DNA from: Oscillospiraceae bacterium
Lineage (GTDB): Bacteria > Bacillota > Clostridia > Oscillospirales > Oscillospiraceae
Assembly (NCBI GenBank): GCA_017622995.1
Contig: JAGAQA010000058.1
Coordinates: 1-64,000 of the forward strand
Reading direction: 5' to 3'
DNA: 64,000 nucleotides
The notes under the pieces are model-generated. The model had not been told where the DNA came from. It saw only the letters and a program-made list of their open reading frames with translations, and made no database searches. This document shows positions 15,781 to 25,000 of this stretch, one piece after another. Position numbers and translations under genes: made by a program. Within the stretch, counting starts at the first letter, position 1; every line of letters starts with the position of its first letter.

Positions 15781-18204
15781 TTACTTCACAATCAGGTTTA
15801 CCAGCTTGTTCTTCACCACAATGGTCTTGACCACGGAGCCGCCGATTTTTTCCAGGAATTTGGCGATCTTCTCGTCGGCCAGCACCTTATTAACCACGGT
15901 ATCGTTGTCCAGATCCGCGTCCATCAGCACGGTGCCCCGCATCTTGCCGTTGACCTGAACGGCCATGGTAACCTCCTGGTCCTTGCACTTGGCCTCGTCA
16001 AAGGTCGGCCAGCTCTCAAAGGCAATGGTGTCCTCATGGCCCATGAGCTGCCAGATTTCCTCGCCCACATGGGGAATGATGCAGGAGATCATCTTGATAA
16101 AGCCCTCGGCATACTCCCTGGGGCAGGTGCCGTTCTTGTAAACCTCGTTGACGAAGACCATCATCTGGGCAATGGCGGTATTGAACGCCAGGGCCTCAAA
16201 ATCGGAGGTGACCTTCTTTACGGTCTGGTGGTAGATTTTGGTCAGCTTTCCGTCGTCGGTATCGGTGATGTTGGCGCTTTCGGAGAAGAAGTTCCACACG
16301 CGGTTGATAAACTTCTTTGCACCGGCCACACCCTGGGTGCTCCAGGGCTTGGAAACCTCCAGGGGGCCCATGAACATTTCATACAGCCGCAGGGTATCGG
16401 CGCCGTATTCCCGGACCACGTCGCTGGGATTCACCACGAACTCGGGATAACGCTTGCCCATCTTGATGCCGTTCTCGCCCAGGATCATGCCCTGGTGCAC
16501 CAGCTTCTGGAAGGGCTCCTTCACGGGAGACAGTCCCTTGTCGTACAGGAACCGGTTCCAGATCCGGGAATACATCAGGTGGCCCACGGCGTGCTCCGGG
16601 CCGCCCACATACAGGTCCACAGGCATCCAGTGCTTCAGCAGCTCCTGATTGCAGAACTCCTTGTCGTTCTGGGGGTCGATGTAGCGCATGTAGTACCAGG
16701 AGGAACCGGCAGAGCCCGGCATGGTAGAGGTTTCCCGGGTGCCCTGGATGCCGTTCTGATTATACTGCTTCCATTCGGTGGCGTTCTCCAGCGGCGCCTT
16801 GCCGCCCCGGCCCTTGTAGTCCTCCAGCTCCGGCAGCACCACGGGCAGCTCCTCATCGGGAACGAAGTAGGTTTTGCCGTCCTGGGTGTAGACACAGGGA
16901 ACCGGCTCGCCCCAATAGCGCTGGCGGGCGAAGATCCACTCACGGAAATGATAGTTGACCTTTCTTCTGGCAACGCCCAGCTTTTCCAGCTTTTGGGTAA
17001 TGGCCTCCTTGGCCTCCTCCACGGTCAGGCCGGTGAACTCCTCGGAGTTCACAAGGCGGCAGCCCTTGCCCAGGTAGTCCTGCTTTTCAAAGGCCCGCTC
17101 AGATACATCCCGGCCCTCAATGACCTGAATCATGGGGATGTTGTGGGCAACGGCGTACTCAAAGTCACGCTGGTCGTGGCTGGGCACCGCCATAACCGCG
17201 CCGGTGCCGTAGTTTGCCAGCACGAAGTCGCCGATAAACACGGGCACCTGCTTGCCGTTGACGGGGTTGATGGCATACACGCCCTGAAGCGGGCAGCCGG
17301 TCTTGCCCTTGTTGAGCTCGGTGCGGTCCATGTCGCTCTTCTTGACGGTTTCGTCGATGTAGGCCTGAACCTCTTCCTTGTTCTCAATCCGGTCCATGAG
17401 CTCCTGTACGATTTTGCCGTCGGGGGCCAGCACCATGAAGGTGATGCCGTAGATGGTTTCAATACAGGTGGTGTAGATGGAGAAATCGCCGCCGCCCACC
17501 AGCTTGAAGTCCACCTCCACACCGGTGGACTTGCCGATCCAGTTGCGCTGGATCTCCTTGGTGGATTCGGGCCAGTCGATCTCGTTGAGGCCCTCCAGCA
17601 GCTTTTCGGCAAAGGCGGGCTGGTCAATGACCCACTGCATCATATTCTTCTTGACCACCGGGTAGCCGCCCCGCTCGGACTTGCCGTCGATGACCTCATC
17701 GTTGGAAAGCACCGTACCCAGCTCTTCGCACCAGTTGACAGGCATTTCAATGCGCTTGGCATAGCCCGCCTCGTAGAGCTGCTTGAAAATCCACTGGGTC
17801 CACTTATAGAAGGAGGGGTCGGAGGTGGCGACCATCTTGGACCAGTCGTAGTCAAAGCCCAGCTCCCGCAGCTGCTTGGAGAAGGTTTTGATGTTCTCCT
17901 GGGTGAAGCCGTCAGGATGGTGGCCGGTGTTCACGGCATACTGCTCGGCGGGCAGGCCGAAGGAATCGTAGCCCATGGGGTGCAGCACATTGTAGCCCTG
18001 CATCCGCTTCATGCGGGACATGATGTCCGTTGCGGTGTAGCCCTCGGGATGGCCCGCATGCAGGCCCACGCCGGAGGGGTAGGGGAACATATCCAGCACA
18101 TAATACTTGGGCTTGGAGAAATCCCACACATCGGTATGGAAGGTATCGTGCTCTTCCCAGTATTTATGCCACTTTTCTTCTATTCTCGCGAAATCGTAAT
18201 TCAT
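15781..18204 (-). CDS. leuS: Leucyl-tRNA synthetase
   Basis: A class I synthetase of 807 residues. The HIGH-type motif is PYPSGVGLHAGHPEGY near 40-55, the editing (CP1) domain follows, and the catalytic lysine loop reads KMGKRYPEFVV instead of the usual KMSKS. The ATG at 18204 is six bases after AGAGGTG; an in-frame GTG at 18213 lies within that ribosome binding site. It follows the repeat element downstream of rsfS and is probably part of the smc-to-leuS gene string. Confidence 0.96.
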   Translation of the reverse strand: MNYDFARIEEKWHKYWEEHDTFHTDVWDFSKPKYYVLDMFPYPSGVGLHAGHPEGYTATDIMSRMKRMQGYNVLHPMGYDSFGLPAEQYAVNTGHHPDGFTQENIKTFSKQLRELGFDYDWSKMVATSDPSFYKWTQWIFKQLYEAGYAKRIEMPVNWCEELGTVLSNDEVIDGKSERGGYPVVKKNMMQWVIDQPAFAEKLLEGLNEIDWPESTKEIQRNWIGKSTGVEVDFKLVGGGDFSIYTTCIETIYGITFMVLAPDGKIVQELMDRIENKEEVQAYIDETVKKSDMDRTELNKGKTGCPLQGVYAINPVNGKQVPVFIGDFVLANYGTGAVMAVPSHDQRDFEYAVAHNIPMIQVIEGRDVSERAFEKQDYLGKGCRLVNSEEFTGLTVEEAKEAITQKLEKLGVARRKVNYHFREWIFARQRYWGEPVPCVYTQDGKTYFVPDEELPVVLPELEDYKGRGGKAPLENATEWKQYNQNGIQGTRETSTMPGSAGSSWYYMRYIDPQNDKEFCNQELLKHWMPVDLYVGGPEHAVGHLMYSRIWNRFLYDKGLSPVKEPFQKLVHQGMILGENGIKMGKRYPEFVVNPSDVVREYGADTLRLYEMFMGPLEVSKPWSTQGVAGAKKFINRVWNFFSESANITDTDDGKLTKIYHQTVKKVTSDFEALAFNTAIAQMMVFVNEVYKNGTCPREYAEGFIKMISCIIPHVGEEIWQLMGHEDTIAFESWPTFDEAKCKDQEVTMAVQVNGKMRGTVLMDADLDNDTVVNKVLADEKIAKFLEKIGGSVVKTIVVKNKLVNLIVK

Positions 18205-18223
18205 AGGAAACACCTCTATAAAT

Positions 18224-18469
18224 AATTGACAATTGACAATGGACAGTTGACAATGTCATTCTGAACCAGTCCGCAGACCGGTGTTAAAAACTCCCTTTTG
18301 GAAATGGAAACGTTGGGTTTAAAATGCAAGAGGTACAGAAAAACCGGGGGATTGCTCTCAAGAGTATTCCCTTCGGTCACCACAGAAGTAGTGCGCACTG
18401 CCGCGCAATGACCGTTTTTAAACAATCTGAACAGGCAATTGTCAATTGTCAACTGTCAATTGTCAATTA
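18224..18469. mobile_element. MITE-like element bounded by TTGACAATTGACAAT inverted repeats
   Basis: The left end (18224-18254) and right end (18436-18469) are imperfect inverted copies made of TGTCAATT units. The interior has sequence of the REP-like type: TGTCATTCTGAACCAGTCCG on one side and GTGCGCACTGCCGCGCAATG on the other, partly complementary. There is no convincing reading frame. The right end forms the last codons and stop of rsfS, so rsfS ends Asp-Asn like yigZ. No clear target duplication was found. Confidence 0.65.
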
Positions 18470-18821
18470 CAATCACGTCCTTCAGATCCACCTTTTCCGC
18501 ATCGGCCCACAGACGTTCCAGGGCGTAAAACTCGCGGGCCTCCTCGGTAAACACATGAACCACCAGGCAGCCGAAATCCAGCAGCTCCCAGGAGTTGCCC
18601 CGATGGCCCTCCCGGCCCAGCATTTTTTCGCCCAGCTGCTCCATGGTGTACTCGGCGTAGTCGCACAGGGTCTTCACATGGGTATTGGAAGTACCGGTGC
18701 AGATGAGGAAATAGTCGGCAAGGGAGCTGACCCGGTCGATTTTCAAAAGCTGTATATCCATGCCCTTTTTGGAATCCAGGGCCTTGGTCACTTCATAGGC
18801 GATTTCTTTGGGTGTAAGCAT
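18456..18821 (-). CDS. rsfS: Ribosomal silencing factor RsfS
   Basis: 121 residues of the RsfS/YbeB/DUF143 family, which binds L14 and blocks subunit joining when nutrients are scarce. Family motifs are DIQLLKIDRVSSLADYFLICTGTSNTHVKTL and the later GNSWELLDFGCLVVHVF. The ATG follows AAAGGAAG and lies 14 bases after the nadD-yqeK stop. Its 3' end overlaps a repeat that supplies the terminal residues. Confidence 0.95.
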   Translation of the reverse strand: MLTPKEIAYEVTKALDSKKGMDIQLLKIDRVSSLADYFLICTGTSNTHVKTLCDYAEYTMEQLGEKMLGREGHRGNSWELLDFGCLVVHVFTEEAREFYALERLWADAEKVDLKDVIVIDN

Positions 18822-18835
18822 TCTATCTTCCTTTC

Positions 18836-20011
18836 TTATCGGTTCAGGTAATCCAGCGCCTGACGGGACGCGGGGGATACCTCGCCCCCCTGCTCCTTCA
18901 GGTGCTCCAGCGTCATTTCCAGCCCCAGCTTCAGCGCCCCCCGAATATCGGTGTAGGCCAGCTCCCGGAGCCGTTCCACGCCGGGAAAATCCCGGTTGGG
19001 TTCCATATAGTCCGCCACATAAATGATGGCTTCCAAAAGGCTCATATCCGCCTTGCCGGTGGTATGAAACTCAATGGCGGACACCACAGCGTTATTTTCC
19101 CCAAAAATCCTCCGGGCAACCAGGCTTCCTGTTAATGCATGGAGGGTTTTGGGGTATTTTCTGGAAAAATCATCCAATAGTTTACCATAGGCGCCGCACA
19201 ATGTCAATTGCAGCTCCCCGTCCAGGGCCTTGGTAATATCGTGGAGCAGCCCTGCCCGGCCCGCATCCACCGGATCGGCGCCCCAGGCTTTTGCCAGCTC
19301 CACCGCCGTATCCCGGCAGCCCAGAACGTGCTTCACCCGGTTGGCCTTCAGCAGGCTCACAACCACCTGCTCCAATCGCTCCATGGGCAGGTTCTTCAGG
19401 TCCGCCCCCACATAGTAGAGCTTTTCCCTGCGGATATAGGAGAGCACTCCCTCCGGCAGGAAGCTGTCTGCCCCTTCAAAGGCCAGCAGCCGCCGGACCT
19501 GGGAGGAGCTGATGGATTTAACGGGATTGTCCAGCAGCACGGTTTTGCCGCCCATGCCTTCAATCCGGGCAGCGGCACGGATCAGGTTCTCCCGCTCCCC
19601 TTTCTCGCCCCGGTTCATGCTGACCAGGGTCACTTCCCCGCAGAGCTTGTCCGCATCCACCCACTGGGGGAACTTCAGGAACATATCCGTTCCCAACAGC
19701 AGAAAGAGCTCCGCCTCCGGGTTGCCCTCACGGATCTGCTGCACCGTTTCCCAGGTGTAGCTCTCGCCGCCCCGGTCCAGCTCCATGGAGGAAACCTCCG
19801 CAATGGGAACGGACCCGAAGGCGATGGAAAGCATTTTAATCCTCTGCTCCGGGCTGGCGGTCAGCTCCGGCACCGGCTTGCAGGGCGTTTTCCCCGAGGG
19901 AATCAGCATCAGCCTGTCCAGGCCCAGGGACAGCGCCGCGTACCGGGCGGCATGCACATGACCCAGGTGGGGCGGATTGAAGGAGCCTCCGAAAATTCCG
20001 ATTTTTTCCAT
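18836..20011 (-). CDS. nadD: NadD nicotinate-nucleotide adenylyltransferase fused to YqeK HD hydrolase
   Basis: 391 residues combining two enzymes normally encoded side by side. Residues 1-about 195 are NadD (GGSFNPPHLGHVHAA; ISSSQVRRLL), which adenylylates nicotinate mononucleotide in NAD synthesis. Residues about 210-390 are YqeK, an HD-domain hydrolase shown in other Firmicutes to cleave Ap4A (RVKHVLGCRDTAVELA, LLHDITK, then ALTGSLVARRIFG and YVADYMEPNRDF). The ATG at 20011 is preceded by GGGAGAG. The order yhbY, nadD, yqeK, rsfS, leuS is conserved in Firmicutes; the fusion removes one boundary. Confidence 0.93.
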   Translation of the reverse strand: MEKIGIFGGSFNPPHLGHVHAARYAALSLGLDRLMLIPSGKTPCKPVPELTASPEQRIKMLSIAFGSVPIAEVSSMELDRGGESYTWETVQQIREGNPEAELFLLLGTDMFLKFPQWVDADKLCGEVTLVSMNRGEKGERENLIRAAARIEGMGGKTVLLDNPVKSISSSQVRRLLAFEGADSFLPEGVLSYIRREKLYYVGADLKNLPMERLEQVVVSLLKANRVKHVLGCRDTAVELAKAWGADPVDAGRAGLLHDITKALDGELQLTLCGAYGKLLDDFSRKYPKTLHALTGSLVARRIFGENNAVVSAIEFHTTGKADMSLLEAIIYVADYMEPNRDFPGVERLRELAYTDIRGALKLGLEMTLEHLKEQGGEVSPASRQALDYLNR

Positions 20012-20055
20012 TTTCTCTCTCCCTTTCTGTGGCAACGCGAAGGAAAGTGCGGACT

Positions 20056-20529
20056 TTACCGTTCCTTATTTCTCAGCTGCTTTTCCCGGTCACGCTCAAT
20101 GGCCTTTTCCACAGCCTTTTCCTTAAAGAACGCGTTTCTTTGCTCCCGCACCAGCTTTGCCGCCTGGCGGCGGGCACGGATGCCCTTGCGGACGGGGTCG
20201 GATTTGCTCAGAGGAATCTCCTTGCGTTTGGCCCGGCCCGTCATGTTCCGCTGGGCCTGTTTCTTTTCGCTGAACCGGTAGATGACGAATTTGCTGCCAA
20301 CACAGGCCACCCCCTCGGCGCCTGTGGCCTCACAGATGGCGTCGCTGACCTCCCGGGGGGACATGAGCGCGCCCTCCAACACCTTTCCTTTCACCAGCTC
20401 CCGGGCGGTGAGCTGGTTCTCCGCTTCGGCGATGACGCTGTCCGTCACGCCGCCCTTTCCTACCATAAGGGTTGTATCCAGATCATTGCTTTGGGCCCGC
20501 AAATCTGCCCGCTGTTTACTGCTCAGCAT
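20056..20529 (-). CDS. yhbY: YhbY-type CRM-domain RNA-binding protein
   Basis: 157 residues. The first about 95 form a CRM domain (MLSSKQRADLRAQ, VGKGGVTDSVI, REVSDAICEATGAEGVACVGSKFVIYR), which in YhbY binds pre-50S particles. A basic, charged tail of about 60 residues (RRQAAKLVREQRNAFFKEK) extends beyond the usual 95-105-residue protein. AAAGGAGG precedes the ATG, inside the end of rdgB, with a 14-base overlap. Confidence 0.93.
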   Translation of the reverse strand: MLSSKQRADLRAQSNDLDTTLMVGKGGVTDSVIAEAENQLTARELVKGKVLEGALMSPREVSDAICEATGAEGVACVGSKFVIYRFSEKKQAQRNMTGRAKRKEIPLSKSDPVRKGIRARRQAAKLVREQRNAFFKEKAVEKAIERDREKQLRNKER

Positions 20530-21121
20530 AGCCTGCCTCCTTTAATTTTTCATAGAGGATCTTCAGTGCCTGCCCCCGGTGGGACACCCGGTTCTTTTCC
20601 TCCGGTGTCACCTGGGCCAGGGTTTTTCCAAAGGGCGGATAGTAGAAAATGGGATCGTACCCAAAGCCCCCTTCTCCCTCCGTTTTCCGCAGCACCTCTC
20701 CGTGGACCTCGCCCCGGGCCTGGATCACCTTTCCCTCCGGGGTCACCAGGGTGATGACGCAGACGAACTGGGCCTGCCGCTGGCCGTCGGGGACTGCTTC
20801 CATATTCTTCAGAAGCAGCCGGACCCGGCCCGCGTCATCCAGGGTGTCATCAAAGCCATACCGGGCGGAATAGATGCCCGGCTCCCCGTTGAGGGCATCC
20901 ACGGCAATGCCGGAATCGTCGGCAAGGGCGGGCAGGCCCGTGGCCTGCATCACGGCATTGGCCTTCAGAAAGGAGTTTTCTTCAAAGGTGGCGCCGGTTT
21001 CTTCCACATCAATATCCACCCCCAGGTCGGATTCCAGCACCAGCTCCATGTCGAATTTTCTGGTAATCTGGCTGATTTCCACCAGCTTATGGGGGTTTTT
21101 GCTTGCAAGAACGACTTTCAT
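20516..21121 (-). CDS. rdgB: XTP/dITP pyrophosphatase (HAM1/RdgB)
   Basis: 201 residues. Removes non-canonical purine nucleotides such as dITP and XTP. The start MKVVLASKNPHKLVEI, the ALADDSGIAVDALNGEPGIYSARY core and GEGGFGYDPIF are all typical. GAGGTG precedes the ATG. It lies ten bases before the 3' end of ftsY and overlaps yhbY. Confidence 0.96.
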   Translation of the reverse strand: MKVVLASKNPHKLVEISQITRKFDMELVLESDLGVDIDVEETGATFEENSFLKANAVMQATGLPALADDSGIAVDALNGEPGIYSARYGFDDTLDDAGRVRLLLKNMEAVPDGQRQAQFVCVITLVTPEGKVIQARGEVHGEVLRKTEGEGGFGYDPIFYYPPFGKTLAQVTPEEKNRVSHRGQALKILYEKLKEAGYAEQ

Positions 21122-21130
21122 AGAATCACC

Positions 21131-22036
21131 TCAGATCAGGGCGTCCACAAAATCCCGGGCCACAAAGGGCATCAGGTCCTCCGCCTGCTCCCCCACGCCG
21201 ATAAACTTTACCGGCAGGCCCAGATTGTCCGCCACGGAAATCACAATGCCGCCCTTGGCCGTGCCGTCCAGCTTGGTAATGGCCACGGCCGTCACACCGG
21301 CAATCTCCTTAAACTGCTTTGCCTGAATGAGCCCGTTCTGGCCGGTGGTGCCGTCCAGCACCAGCAGCACCTCCCTGGCTGCCCCGGGCAGCTCCCGCTC
21401 CACAATACGGCTGATTTTGCTCAGCTCGTTCATCAGATTCTGCTTGTTGTGGAGCCGTCCGGCGGTGTCGATGAGGATCACGTCCGCGTCTCTCGTTCTG
21501 GCGGCCTGAATGCCGTCATACACAACGGAGGCAGGATCCGCCCCCTCGTGCTGGCGCACAATGTCGGCGCCGCTTCTCTTTGCCCAGATTTCCAGCTGAT
21601 CCGCCGCGGCGGCCCGGAAGGTGTCGCCTGCTACCAGCAGCACCTTTTTCCCCGCGTCCACCTGCTGCTTGGCCAGCTTTCCGATGGTGGTGGTCTTCCC
21701 CACACCGTTGACACCGATGACCAGCACCACGCTGGGATGGGTGGAAAGGTCCAACCGGGAATCCCCCACACTGACCATATCCGCCAGAATGTCCTTCAGG
21801 GCCTCCTTGGCCTGGTCCGCCTGGGTGATGTGCCGCTCCCGGATGACCCTGCGCAGCCGGTCCGTTGCCTTGGTGGCAGTTTCCACACCCAGGTCCGCCA
21901 GGATCAGGCTCTCTTCCAGATTGTCGTAAAAATCGTCGTCAATCTCCGTGTCGCCGGAGAAAAGATCGCTCCAGGTATCGCTGAGGGCATCCCTGGTCTT
22001 GGTGAGCCCGGCTTTGATTTTTTCAAAAAATCCCAT
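21131..22036 (-). CDS. ftsY: Signal recognition particle receptor FtsY
   Basis: 301 residues with the short acidic N-terminus of Firmicutes FtsY (no long A domain), then the N domain and SRP GTPase G domain. Motifs include GVNGVGKTTTIGKLA near 110, DTFRAAAADQL, DTAGRLHNKQNLMNEL and TKLDGTAKGG. Acts with Ffh to deliver ribosomes to the membrane. It lies 44 bases after smc. Confidence 0.97.
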   Translation of the reverse strand: MGFFEKIKAGLTKTRDALSDTWSDLFSGDTEIDDDFYDNLEESLILADLGVETATKATDRLRRVIRERHITQADQAKEALKDILADMVSVGDSRLDLSTHPSVVLVIGVNGVGKTTTIGKLAKQQVDAGKKVLLVAGDTFRAAAADQLEIWAKRSGADIVRQHEGADPASVVYDGIQAARTRDADVILIDTAGRLHNKQNLMNELSKISRIVERELPGAAREVLLVLDGTTGQNGLIQAKQFKEIAGVTAVAITKLDGTAKGGIVISVADNLGLPVKFIGVGEQAEDLMPFVARDFVDALI

Positions 22037-22080
22037 TTTCTTCTCCTTTTCCTGTAATGAGGCTTACTTGTTCCGCCCGC

Positions 22081-25000
22081 TTATTCCCCGATTCCCAGAT
22101 ATTCTTCCATCTGGTTCAGGTCCAGCCGCAGCAGCTTGGAGATGCCCTGCTCCTGCATGGTCACACCGTAGAGCACATCGGCAGCCTCCATGGTGCCTCT
22201 TCTGTGGGTGATGACAATAAACTGGGTCTTCTTCAGATTGCGCAGGTAGCCCGCGAACCGGTCCACGTTCCGGTCATCCAGGGCCGCGTCAATCTCGTCC
22301 AGCAGGCAGAAGGGCGTGGGCCGCACCTTCAGAATGGCGAAATACAGGGCCGTTGCCACAAAGGCCTTTTCACCGCCGGACAGCAGCGTGATGGTTTTTA
22401 CCTGCTTTCCGGGGGGCTGGACCCGGATCTCAATGCCGCAGGTCAGGGGATTTTCCGGGTCCTCCAGAATCAGCTGGCCCTTGCCGCCGCCGAACATCTC
22501 TTCAAATACCTGACCGAAATAGTGATCAATCCTTGCAAACTGCTCCACAAAAATCGAGGTCATTTCCCGGGTTATGTCCCTTATGATACTTTCCAGCTCC
22601 CGCTTGGAGGTGAGCACATCGTCCCGCTGCCCGGCAAGGTAAGCGTAGCGCTCGTTGACCCGCTCGTACTCGTCGATGGCCCCCAGGTTGGGGGTGCCCA
22701 GAGCGGCGATCTTCCGCTTGAGCTCTCCGATGCGGCGGTTGCCCGCGGTGACATTCTCAATCTCACCCCGGTGCTCTCCGGCGGTGCCGGGGGTCAGGCC
22801 GTAGGAATCCCACAGCTTGTCAATGATCTGTTTTTCCTCCATGGAGGTGGTGACTTTCTTCTGCTCCAGCAGGGCGCAGGCACGCTCCATGTTGAGAATA
22901 TCCTTGTTCTTCTCCTGGGCATCCCGCTCCGCCCTGGTTTTGGCAGCCTCCGTAGCCGCCCGGTCCTTCAGCATCTCCCGGAAAGCGGCATCCATGGTTT
23001 CGGCTTCCGCGTCATTTTCCTTCTGCCGCTGCTCCAGAGCGGCAATCTCACCGGAAAGACGCTGGTTTTCCTGCCGGATGGCTTCCATCAGCGCCTGCTT
23101 CTTCTCCCGGTCGCCTTCCATGGCGGAGCGCAGATTCTTCAGGTCCTCCATGTGGGACTGGGCGGTGCTGGCTTCCGCGGAAAGGGCCGCTTCCCTGGTC
23201 CGCAGCTCGGTCATGTGGCCGGTAATGGCGTCCGTTGCCTGGGCGGCCTCGGACTGGGTCCCCTCCAGTCCCGCCAGGGACTGCCGGGCTGTCAGGAGCT
23301 CCTTTTCGTATACCTGAATCTTTGCCTTCTGGGCAGCCAGGTGCTCGGCATCCGCCCGGTCCCGGGTATGAAGGGCATCCCGTTCCCGGCGGGCAGAACC
23401 CTCTGCCTCCCGGATGGCGTTGTATAGCACCTCGTACTGCTTTTCCTGGCCCTGGAGCCGGAGAACCTGGTCCTCCGCCTCCCGGAGCTGATCCCGGGCG
23501 GTGGACAGCTGGAACTCCACCTGGTCAAAGAGCCGCTGGTATTCCTGAAGCTGGGCTTCCTCCGCCCCTTTCTGCTGCTGAAGCTCCGCTTCCTGTTTCG
23601 TCAGCTTTTCCAGCTCGTTGGCACGGGACAATAGCCCCGCGTCCTTGTTCACGGAACCGCCGGTCATGGAACCGCCGGTATTCATCACCTGGCCGTCCAG
23701 GGTCACAATGCGGAACCGGTTCCGATATTCCTTTGCCATGGCGATGGCCGAATCCAGATCCTCGGCAATCACCGTCCGGCCCAGCAGGTTCAGCACAATA
23801 TTCCGGTATTTGGGGTCGCTCTTCACCAGATCGGAGGCGACCCCCACAAAGCCCCGGCTCTTTTCCACGCCGGGCTCCTGAAGCTCTTTGCCCCGGATGG
23901 TGGACAGGGGCAGGAAGGTAGCCCGTCCGCCGCCGGTGCGCTTCAGGTAGGAAATGGCGGCCTTGCCGTCAGCCTCCGTCTCCACCACGACCTGCTGCAT
24001 GGCAGCGCCCAGAGCGATTTCAATGGCCACGGCATAGGCATTGTCCGTGCGGATCAGCCGGGAAACGGGCCCATGAATGTTCCGCAGGGCGCCTCTCTGG
24101 GCCTCCTGCATGACCATCCGCACGGATTTTGTATAGCTTTCGTAATCCCGCTCCATGGCCCGGAACACCCGGACCTTGGCGGAAACACCGTCCAGCTGGG
24201 CGCCCAGCTCCCGCAGCCTTTCTGCGGAAGCGTCTCTGGTTTTCCGGCGGTTTTCCTGCCGGAGGGAGAAGCCCGCAATCACATTGTTGGAGGCGGTTAC
24301 CTGCTCTTTGGCCTTTTCCAGCTCCCGGCGGCAGTCTTCCAGGTCCTTTCCGGCCTGCTCCAGCCGGTCCGATCCGGCGGACAGATCCCCGTCCAGCTCT
24401 TCCAGACGGGACTGGGCTGTCTTTCGGTTTTCTTCAATGGCCCGGACCTCCGCCTCGCAGCCCGCAATGTCCGCGGTCAGGGCGGATTCCCGGGTGCGCA
24501 GCTCCAGAAACTGCCGGTTGAGACCCTGGGCAGAGGCGGTCATTTCGCTGAGCTTCTGCTGGGAGGCCTGGATGGCCTGGCGAATATCCAGAAGGTCCCG
24601 GTCGATCTGCTCCACCCGCTGGGCTGTCTGGGCAATCTGGCTCTCAATGCCGCCGGACCGGTCCTCCTGGCCCCGGATTTCCTCCTCAATGCGGGCCATA
24701 TTCTGATTGTTGTTTTCCACGTTGCCCCGGAGTACGGCCATCTGGCCCTCCAGCTGCTGGTGGGTGCTCTGGAACATGGTGGTTTTCATCCGGACGGATT
24801 CCAGCTGGCTGTCCTTTTCCCGGAGGGTTTCCCCCATTTCCTCTGCCTGGCGGTAGAGCCCTTCCAGGTCATCGTGGGCCTGCTGCAGCACAAAGGACGC
24901 GGAAGCATAGTCCTCCTCCGCCTTTTTTGCCGCGGCGGAGAGCTTATCCAGGGTATCCAGCCAGACGGCTACCTCCACCCCCTGAAGCTCTTCCTTCATT

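Noticed and set aside
15571..18225. 884-residue plus-strand open frame antisense to leuS
   Set aside because: A shadow frame; leuS is unmistakable on the other strand.
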